Below, one piece after another: positions 31,282 through 37,424 of a stretch of 37,424 nucleotides of DNA (within the stretch, counting starts at the first letter, position 1; the number at the start of each line of letters is the position of its first letter). The notes below the pieces were generated by a model that was not told the DNA's origin, did not search any database, and saw nothing but the letters and a program-made list of their open reading frames with translations. Made by a program: the position numbers and the translations under genes. Location: NCBI GenBank assembly GCA_045598825.1, contig JAZRUX010000004.1, positions 1 through 37,424 on the forward strand. The letters are read 5' to 3'. Origin of the DNA: Hennigella sp045598825 (lineage in GTDB: Bacteria; Bacillota_I; Bacilli_A; Mycoplasmatales; Mycoplasmoidaceae).

Positions 31282-31644
31282 ATGCAAAACCATCGTAAAA
31301 ACTATAACCATGATAGAATTCAACAAACAATGCTTATTATCATGTGTAACACATTAAGAGATGAAATATATGATCCGGTTGTAAAGTTAGCAACTTTCAC
31401 TGATCTTAAGTTAACTAATGATTATTCTGAAGCTAGAGTGTTAGTTGATACATACGATCGCAAGAATATTGATCAAGTCGTGGAAGCCCTAACTAAAGCA
31501 AAAGGAGTTTTTAAAACATCTTTGGCACAACAAATGGAAATTAGAAAAATACCAGAACTCATCTTTGAAAAAGATGTTTCAATAGATCAATCTCTTGAAA
31601 TTGAAAAATTAATTAATGATATTCATAAAAAAGATACAAAATAA
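31282..31644 (+). CDS. rbfA: Ribosome-binding factor A
   Basis: RbfA helps mature the 30S subunit near the 5' end of 16S rRNA. The 120-residue protein has the KH-like fold of the family: YNHDRIQQTMLIIMCNTLRDEIYDP, then LATFTDLKLTNDYSEARVLVDTY. The ATG at 31282 follows GAAAGGTGG by five bases; a GTG three codons earlier overlaps that site. It ends the nusA-infB cluster, the usual position. Confidence 0.93.
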   Translation: MQNHRKNYNHDRIQQTMLIIMCNTLRDEIYDPVVKLATFTDLKLTNDYSEARVLVDTYDRKNIDQVVEALTKAKGVFKTSLAQQMEIRKIPELIFEKDVSIDQSLEIEKLINDIHKKDTK

Positions 31645-31657
31645 TATAAATAATAAA

Positions 31658-31663
31658 TATAAT
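31658..31663 (+). promoter_or_regulatory. -10 box, nearly leaderless, for the 31673 gene
   Basis: TATAAT ends nine bases before the ATG at 31673, the same spacing as for the 25959, 35883 and 35068 genes. No ribosome binding site is seen. Confidence 0.5.
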
Positions 31664-31672
31664 TAATAAACT

Positions 31673-32425
31673 ATGGAAGACAACAAACAAAATAACACCA
31701 ATGGTACAAACGGTGCAAACACACCACAACCAAATACCAAACCGATTGAGCAACCAAAACCTGCTCAACCTGAGCCTTCTATTGACTTATTAACACAAAA
31801 AGCGAAAGAAGAAAAACTAGAATTTGGTGCTGCTGGCCACGACGATATTAATAAAAATTTAGGTTCATTTGGCAATACAGTTGTTCAACCACAACAAGCT
31901 ACACCACCTGAAGTTAAATTAGATGTTGATGCAAAAATTGTTGAAAAAGCATCTCAAGAAAAAATTAATTTTGAACGTTTCACAAAAACAAGAAGAACTG
32001 AAAAAGCTGCCAAAACAAAATTTGGTGAAAGAGTATCAATGATGCTTCGAAGCAAAAAAGGTTTTGCTAGAACTTGAATCTTGGAGATGGTTGGTATGGC
32101 AATCATTATTGCTGTTTCCATTACATTAATAGCTTGTTTAACTAAGTATTGGGGCTGTGGTGGTGATGGACCAATGCATCTTGATGAAGTTCAAAACCCA
32201 CTAAGAGTTGGATTAGTATTTGCTTGAATAAGCATCTTCCCTTGTGCAATTCCACTTGTATATCTAATCACAACTTGATTCATTGGAATTAATGAAGTAG
32301 CAAGATCAAGAATATATCACTATATGTTCTGAATATGCTTAGGGGTATCATTAATATGTTTCATTGTTGGATTTAGTTGTTTAATGATTCCTGCCCACTG
32401 ATCACTAGTGTATCCACCATTCTAA
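31673..32425 (+). CDS. Membrane protein with Pro/Gln/Asn-rich cytoplasmic N-terminus
   Basis: The 250-residue protein begins with a low-complexity, hydrophilic stretch of about 130 residues (NNTNGTNGANTPQPNTKP at the start, KTRRTEKAAKTKFGERVS at the end). Three or four hydrophobic segments follow (about 141-160, 180-203, 221-243). UGA-Trp codons occur at 32075, 32225, 32276 and later. The basic stretch before the first helix places the N-terminus inside the cell. It has its own nearly leaderless promoter and ends at a terminator shared with tRNA-Ser. No family is recognised. Confidence 0.75.
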
Positions 32426-32433
32426 TAAAAAAT

Positions 32434-32461
32434 AAAACTAGGCCAATAAGCCTAGTTTTTT
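32434..32461. terminator. Bidirectional terminator
   Basis: A perfect ten-base stem AAAACTAGGC / GCCTAGTTTT with a CAATAA loop, flanked by A and T tracts. It serves the membrane protein on the plus strand and the cdaA-tRNA-Ser unit on the minus strand. Confidence 0.85.
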
Positions 32462-32463
32462 AA

Positions 32464-32553
32464 TGGCGGAAACGATGGGAGTCGAACCCATGCACCGGAA
32501 ACCCGATCTAACACCTTAGCAGGGTGTCCTCTTAACCACTTGAGTACGTTTCC
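32464..32553 (-). tRNA. tRNA-Ser (anticodon GCU)
   Basis: The minus strand folds into a class II tRNA of 90 bases: acceptor GGAAACG with CGTTTCC, anticodon stem ACACC/GGTGT enclosing CTGCTAA (anticodon GCT at 32518-32520), a long variable arm typical of serine tRNAs, and T loop GGGTTCGACTCCC. The terminal CCA is encoded. It lies 27 bases after the diadenylate cyclase gene and just before the terminator. Confidence 0.97.
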
Positions 32554-32580
32554 ATTAATAAGTAAATATATTTTATCTTA

Positions 32581-33288
32581 TTAGTTCAATCTTTCTTTAA
32601 TCTTTTCTACCACCATAGGTGTGCGAGCACTATTTAATAAGTGGTAATGATCAAATAAGATATCTGTTATTTGGTTAGCTAGTGTCACACTGTCGCTTGA
32701 AAGAGTTGTATGGTCCGGGCCCTTCATAAAACTGATAGTACCAGTTGTATTAGAAACAACAAAAGCTAATGCATCTGACCTTTCAGCAATACCAAATGCA
32801 GCACGGTGTCTTGCTCCATATTTGACTGGCAACAATCTCTTGCTAACAGGTAAATAACTTGATAATGACGCAATTCTCAAATTACGAATAATCATTGCAC
32901 CGTCATGCAATGCTGATTCATGGTTATAGAATATTGAATAAACAAATTCAGCAAAGAAAGGACTATCAACTTTATTACCTAGCTGAACATATTTTTCTAG
33001 GTTATCTTTGTTCTCAAAAACAAACAAAGCACCAACCTTATTACTACTTAATCTAGCTAATGATGTGGCAAAAGCAGTAATAAATGTTGCAACTTCATCA
33101 ACATTGACAATTCTTCTCTTTTTATCTTTAAAAACACCAGATTTACTATTTTGTCTTCTTTTGATGCTAAAGTGAGCAACTCTTACTAAATAAAAGACAA
33201 TTGCTAAAATAACAATAATTAAAAGAATAGACAAAATAACAAGACATGTCCAAAGCAATTCGTTTGTATATTGTTCAGAGTGTAACAT
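32581..33288 (-). CDS. cdaA: Diadenylate cyclase (CdaA/CdaM type)
   Basis: This enzyme joins two ATP into cyclic di-AMP, the second messenger that controls potassium and osmotic balance. The 235-residue protein has one N-terminal membrane helix (about residues 13-36) and a DAC domain with the catalytic motifs LHDGAMII and GARHRAAFGIAE. Firmicute CdaA has three helices; the single-helix form resembles CdaM of M. pneumoniae. It follows a large membrane protein by 46 bases, and the gap is mostly a 30-base palindrome. Firmicutes place cdaR and glmM next to this gene; neither is here. Confidence 0.95.
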   Translation of the reverse strand: MLHSEQYTNELLWTCLVILSILLIIVILAIVFYLVRVAHFSIKRRQNSKSGVFKDKKRRIVNVDEVATFITAFATSLARLSSNKVGALFVFENKDNLEKYVQLGNKVDSPFFAEFVYSIFYNHESALHDGAMIIRNLRIASLSSYLPVSKRLLPVKYGARHRAAFGIAERSDALAFVVSNTTGTISFMKGPDHTTLSSDSVTLANQITDILFDHYHLLNSARTPMVVEKIKERLN

Positions 33289-33299
33289 AGATTAATTAT

Positions 33300-33329
33300 A
33301 TTTATTAACATTTTAAAATGTTAATAAAT
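33300..33329. repeat. Perfect 30-bp palindrome between the membrane protein and cdaA
   Basis: The arm ATTTATTAACATTTT is followed directly by its reverse complement, with no loop. It fills most of the 46-base gap between the 33335-35068 gene and the cdaA start. It lacks a T run after a GC-rich stem, so a terminator is unlikely. An operator, an RNA processing hairpin or a stabilising structure are options. Confidence 0.75.
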
Positions 33330-33334
33330 TACTT

Positions 33335-35068
33335 TTATAAGATTGTGTGATGCAATTTGTTGCAACGCTCTTGCAATGATGCAGTTTTTGTTAAATTTTT
33401 ATCTAAAATAATTGCTAGTGGGGTTAGTTCTTTAAGAACATTGATTGTTTTTATGTCAACTAGGAAGTAATTAATATTATGTATTTCTAAATCCAATAAA
33501 TTTTCTTTTATTTGATCAGGTAAAGCTCTATAATTTTTAACACTAAACAAAATAATAATATTTTTATTGTTAACACCAAACATTTTAATCTTCTTAATTA
33601 AATTTGAACTTGATCAAGTGTGTGAATTTAAGTGTTCAATTGGGTAGTAAAGCAATAATGGGTATTTATGAAATTGTGAATTATTAGCATAGGCTTCGAG
33701 AGATTTAATGGCCAAATGCCGTAGTAGTGTATTAGCAACAGAAAATTCAAATCTACTCATAATTGTATCAATATTGCATGTTAACATTTTGGTTCAGTAG
33801 AACCTTGGACAGGCATATAATCTTTTGTTTTTTGTTATTCTAATTAATTCCAACTCAACAATAATATCATTTAAATTTGCTCTTTGGCTTAATGTTGCAA
33901 AAGCAATTTCATCCTTAATATCTTGTGTCGTAATATCTGTATTAAATAGTTGAATAACATTCTGCTTTGGTTCAAAATTATCATGCTTAATTAAATAATG
34001 ATTACGTTTTAACAACGAATCAACATTACAACTATGGATTCCATATATGGATACATAAGCTAATAATTTAAAGTTAGATAAGTGAATTTTTTTAAGTTGA
34101 GTTTCAAGACTTTTAAGGTTATCATCATCTAATCGAGAGACAATCTTATTACCTAAATATGATTTTTGTAAATTTGAAACAGAATATTTATTGCCCGTCA
34201 AAACAAAACCATATGTTTCATATGTTGATTTAAAAAACAAAGATTTATCTTTTTCAAATAATGAATGGATTTTAGATAGAGCTAGTGATTTTTGTGAATC
34301 GGTTCCTTCTAATACAATACTTACAACTAATGCTTGGCTGCAGTTGTTTGTTTTAATAAAATCATTAAAGTATTGTTCAAACACCGTAGGGATTAGATAG
34401 TATTTATCAATATATGCACCTTGTTTTGCCATAGTCGACATACGTGTCAATCATTTGTTTACAGCGCGAACCACAGCATAATAAAAGATGGTTGCTGCTA
34501 CAGCAATTAAGCAAACAACAAAATAATATAAACTATATTCATTTATTTTGGAAACAATAACAATAGTTAGTAATGCTAAAGTTGTAGCACAACTGATCAA
34601 GAATGTTGGTCACGGCTTCCACTTTACAAATGTAGTACCAATAGCAATACCGGCCATAATTAATACAACAACCAATCTAATAACTCAATCTCAATTAAAC
34701 TCAACAAAACCATTGTATTGATATAAAACCCAAATAATTGTTGGAATAATTGCCCCCACCTGAACAGATCGGTTATAAAAAATAGTCATTGCATAAATTA
34801 AACCAAGAATAGTTAATGGCATACCTATGGCACCAAAAGCCAATGATGAAACTTGGCTAACGATAAAAGTAAATAGTGACAAAATAAAACCAAACAAGAA
34901 AAAATACCAAAAATTTAAAACTTTTGATTTTTCTAGTTTGGCGGACAATCTTGTAGATTTAATTAAACCATAATGGATTGATGCAAACACCAATAAAAAC
35001 AATAGACTAAAACCAAATTCTATTAAAAAGATATAAAGATTTGTTAATGAAAACACATCTTGACGCAT
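33335..35068 (-). CDS. Seven-helix membrane protein, possibly with degenerate GGDEF-EAL region
   Basis: The 577-residue protein (open only with UGA as Trp) has about seven hydrophobic segments in residues 10-200, then a soluble region of some 370 residues. Residues 375-577 follow the layout of an EAL domain: DEIAFATLSQRANLND, YACPRFYW, IMSRFEFSVANTLLR, NIIILFSV in place of a LEITE-like strand, NINYFLVDI where DDFG would be, and LAIILDKNLTK where KID usually falls. The catalytic Glu/Asp residues are missing. Residues 215-340 could be a degenerate GGDEF part. If real, it is a signalling receptor without catalysis. The family call is tentative. It heads a transcript with cdaA and tRNA-Ser, and has a -10 box nine bases before the ATG. 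Confidence 0.6.
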
Positions 35069-35077
35069 ATTTATATT

Positions 35078-35083
35078 ATTATA
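35078..35083 (-). promoter_or_regulatory. -10 box, nearly leaderless, for the membrane protein-cdaA unit
   Basis: TATAAT on the minus strand ends nine bases before the ATG at 35068 and touches the base of the terminator hairpin of the upstream gene. Confidence 0.55.
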
Positions 35084-35109
35084 AAAAAAAGAGCAGTAGC
35101 TCTTTTTTT
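35083..35109 (-). terminator. Rho-independent terminator of the nitroreductase gene
   Basis: AAAAAAAAGAGC / GCTCTTTTTTT with an AGTA loop, read on the minus strand. The nitroreductase stop codon (35108-35110) overlaps its first bases. Confidence 0.82.
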
Positions 35110-35779
35110 ATTTACATAATCATGTGAATTTAGTATTACCAGCACCAATTTCAAAATGATATTTTACAATGCCCAAGTCTACACTTTTACATAAAGATTT
35201 ATTTTTTAGTTTAACAACATTCCCATCCATTAATTCAAACATAAATCCTTGTTTGTTTACTCCAGTTGGAGCCAACAAAGCCATCTTTACACCACGGATA
35301 AATCATTGTGGTAATTTACCTCTATTTTTCACAACTTGACCAAATGTTTTTGATTGATGTGGTTTGCCTTGAGTGGTTCCGTAACCTAAGGCAACAACTA
35401 GTACTAATTTTTCACCTTTTTTAACACTATATGTACCCTTTATTTTGTTATATGTTAAAGCAACCCAACAACTGTTGATTCCCATTTGTTGTGCCTTAAG
35501 AACAATTTGTTCTCCATAATATCCAGCATCAACACCCAAATGTTTAGATTTAGGACCGACAATAGCTAAATAATTGACACAACCAGTGAAGTTGGAAAGC
35601 TTTGCCATTTTTCCACCAAAAGCTTTTGGTTCATTAGTGATTAATTGTATGTTTAACCCAGATATTTTGTTGGTTTTTTTAATGTAAGAAATAAGCTGTT
35701 TTTTATCTTCTCCTTTGATGGGTTTTCCATCAAAATGTCTTACTGTATGACGAGCATAAACTGTTTGAACAATATTCAT
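35108..35779 (-). CDS. Nitroreductase-family protein
   Basis: The 223-residue protein matches the flavin-dependent nitroreductase fold of the TM1586 type: ARHTVRHFDGKPI at the start (FMN phosphate contact), a central DAGYYGEQIVLKAQQMGINSCWV helix region and LVLVVALGYGTTQGKP. A UGA-Trp at 35303-35305 begins the last 65 residues. The ATG at 35779 is chosen because AAGGAG precedes it by six bases; an in-frame ATG seven codons upstream falls before that site. It likely binds FMN; the substrate is unknown. Confidence 0.85.
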
Positions 35780-35798
35780 ATAAATCTCCTTCAATTTC

Positions 35799-35804
35799 AT
35801 TATA
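35799..35804 (-). promoter_or_regulatory. Candidate -10 box for the nitroreductase gene
   Basis: TATAAT on the minus strand, 19 bases before the ATG at 35779, with AAGGAG between. Confidence 0.45.
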
Positions 35805-35840
35805 AAATTTTATTATTTTTTGGAGCAAATATCAATAGAT

Positions 35841-35866
35841 AAAAAGTAGATGAATCTACTTTTTTA
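35841..35866 (+). terminator. Terminator-like hairpin just upstream of the fhs promoter
   Basis: A perfect ten-base stem AAAAAGTAGA / TCTACTTTTT with a TGAA loop and further T residues. No gene on the plus strand ends here; both flanking genes run away from it. It ends at the -10 box of fhs. It may stop stray transcription or act as a promoter element. Confidence 0.6.
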
Positions 35867-35867
35867 C

Positions 35868-35873
35868 TATAAT
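35868..35873 (+). promoter_or_regulatory. -10 box of fhs, nearly leaderless
   Basis: TATAAT ends nine bases before the ATG at 35883. No ribosome binding site is present. It lies inside the longer open frame starting at 35850, which argues for 35883 as the real start. Confidence 0.6.
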
Positions 35874-35882
35874 AAATGTGTT

Positions 35883-37409
35883 ATGAAACCAATTATTGAA
35901 ATCATTAAAAAATACGGCTTAAAAGCAAAAAATATTTATTCTTATGGTGACTATGTTGCTAAATTAAAAATTGATCAATTACCAGAAAAAGGAAAAGGTA
36001 AATTAATTTTAGTTACTGCAACCAGTCCAACAAGTAGTGGAGAAGGAAAAACTACAATTAGCATTAACTTAACAGATGCATTAAATAGAATTGGTAAAAA
36101 TGCAATAGTTGCGTTGCGTGAACCATCTGTAGGTCCAGTATTTGGGGTTAAAGGTGGAGCAACTGGTGCTGGTAAAGCAAGTATTGTACCAGAAGATAAA
36201 ATAAATTTACATTTTACAGGAGATATTCATGCAATTTCATGCGCGAACAATCTAATTGCTGCAGTCATTGATAATGAAATTTATCAAAAAAGCGAATTAA
36301 GAATTGATCCAAACAAAATTCTTCACACAAGAGTGATGGATATGAACGATAGGTCGTTAAGATCAATCAAAGTAGATATTGATTCACAAACATCATATCA
36401 TACAAGGTTTGATATTACTTCAGCTTGTGAATTAATGACAATCTTCTGTTTATCAAAAAATAAAGAAGATTTTAAAAAGAGACTAGGCAACATTTTAGTT
36501 GCATATTCTTTTAAAAACAAACCAATTTATGTAAAAGATTTAAAAATTACAAGTGCAATTATGAGCATAATGGAAGATTGCTTTAATCCAAATATTGTTC
36601 AAACATTAGAAGGAAATATGGCATTTGTATCAGGCGGCCCATTTGCGAACATTTCAATTGGTGTTTCCACAAATATTGCTACGCAAGCTGGATTAAAATT
36701 AGCTGATTATGTTATTACCGAAGCGGGATTTGGTTCTGACTTGGGTGCAGAAAAATTCATGAACGTTTTATGTCGCGAAAACGAATTAAAACCTTCATGT
36801 GTTGTTTTGGTTTCAACAATCAAATCAGTTATTGAACAAGGCCAAGGTAATTTTGAAAAAGGTTTGAAGAACTTAGAAATTCACATAAACCACTTAAAAC
36901 AATACAAAATTCCATTGGTAGTAGCAATTAATCAGTTTGCTAATGACAAGAAAAATGATATGGCAAAATTGACTAAGTTCTTGATTAGCAAAGAAGTTAA
37001 TTATTGCTTTGATACTGGGTTTGTAGATGGTGGTAAAGGTGGGGTTAATTTAGCTATGAAGGTTGTTGAACTAGCAAAATCACCAAAAGTACCAAACTTT
37101 TTATATGATCCAAAGGATGACCTTCAAGCAAAGATTGAAGCGATTGTAAAAAAATGTTATAACATTCGAATAATTAAATATTCTGATAAAGCTAAGAAAC
37201 TACTAGCGCAATATAAAAATAATGGTTTTTATGTTTGCATTAGTAAAAAACCAGGAAGTATTGCTACAAACTATATTGATGATAAGCCTGCTGTTGTAGT
37301 AAATGATATTCTACTCAACACAGGAAGTAAACTAGCAGTTGTATTGTGTGATAAAGTATTTAGAATGCCAGGTCTTCCTAAAGTTCCTCGAGCTAAAATT
37401 TGAAAATAA
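35883..37409 (+). CDS. fhs: Formate-tetrahydrofolate ligase, divergent
   Basis: The enzyme uses ATP to load formate onto tetrahydrofolate, giving 10-formyl-THF for purines and formyl-Met-tRNA. The 508-residue protein has the P-loop region PTSSGEGKTT, VALREPSVGPVFGVKGGATG, NLHFTGDIHAIS, RVMDMNDRSLR, EAGFGSDLGAEKF and MPGLPKVPRA. The family motif HGGPFANIAHGCNS reads SGGPFANISIGVST, and the protein ends just after PKVPRAKI-WK, missing the usual last 15-20 residues. Typical length is about 555. A UGA-Trp lies next to the end. Family membership is clear, but full activity is less certain. Confidence 0.93.
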
Positions 37410-37424
37410 ATTAAAGGCGAAGGC

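Noticed and set aside
35850..35882. A longer start for formate-tetrahydrofolate ligase at 35850, adding 11 residues
   Set aside because: The TATAAT at 35868-35873 and part of the hairpin lie inside this extension, no ribosome binding site precedes it, and the family N-terminus fits the ATG at 35883.
35801..35882. A tetrahydrofolate riboswitch before fhs
   Set aside because: The region has one simple hairpin with a TGAA loop and none of the conserved core of the known THF riboswitches; the likely transcript starts after it.
1..37424. Insertion sequences, prophage genes or CRISPR arrays
   Set aside because: No transposase, integrase, phage structural gene or regularly spaced repeat array was found on either strand.

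Overview
The window reads as a wall-less bacterium of the class Mollicutes (a mycoplasma in the broad sense). Nearly every long gene is open only if UGA is read as tryptophan (for example in secA, uvrB, gyrA, gyrB, nusA, infB, pyrB, pyrC, pyrD and fhs). Base composition is strongly AT-rich, lipoprotein signal peptides are present, and no cell-wall genes are seen. Arginine deiminase genes, a single-membrane-pass diadenylate cyclase, promoters placed almost on the start codon and a de novo pyrimidine operon point, tentatively, to the pneumoniae/penetrans side of the class. The species cannot be fixed from the sequence alone.

Layout. 1-5000 (+): a small membrane protein, secA and uvrB, tightly packed. 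5000-5563 (+): a lipoprotein. 5666-8952 (+): arcA-arcB-arcC, the complete arginine dihydrolase pathway. 8973-10154 (-): a CofE-type gamma-glutamyl ligase homologue. 10266-11381 (+): a GMP reductase-like enzyme. 11393-16698 (-): a six-gene operon pyrC-pyrK-pyrD-pyrF-pyrE-pyrB, covering carbamoyl phosphate to UMP without carbamoyl-phosphate synthetase. 16846-22580 (-): S4-domain yaaA, gyrB, gyrA and two small four-helix membrane proteins. 22783-23178 (+): tmRNA. 23237-25777 (+): a large lipoprotein built of degenerate repeats. 25959-26972: two small membrane proteins, convergent. 27079-27448 (+): a two-gene unit of an AbrB-type regulator and a tiny DUF4177-like protein. 27537-31644 (+): nusA-ylxR-small membrane protein-infB-rbfA. 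31673-32425 (+): a membrane protein. 32464-35068 (-): a seven-helix membrane protein whose cytoplasmic part resembles a dead GGDEF-EAL protein, then diadenylate cyclase, then tRNA-Ser(GCU). 35108-35779 (-): a nitroreductase-family protein. 35883-37409 (+): formate-tetrahydrofolate ligase, divergent in a conserved motif.

How the genes fit together. ArcA and ArcB turn arginine into ornithine and carbamoyl phosphate. ArcC makes ATP from that carbamoyl phosphate. The nearby pyr operon starts at carbamoyl phosphate but has no carAB, so arginine breakdown may also feed pyrimidine synthesis. The aspartate carbamoyltransferase carries a C-terminal Cys4 segment that closely resembles the zinc domain of the separate regulatory subunit PyrI, without the nucleotide-binding domain. 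This is the most unusual single gene in the window. The CofE homologue and formate-tetrahydrofolate ligase suggest some folate metabolism.

Regulatory architecture is also notable. Several genes have a perfect TATAAT ending 6-14 bases before the ATG, implying leaderless or nearly leaderless mRNAs. In three of these the -10 box directly follows a terminator-type hairpin. Convergent genes share bidirectional terminators that contain their stop codons. No insertion sequence, prophage or CRISPR array was seen.
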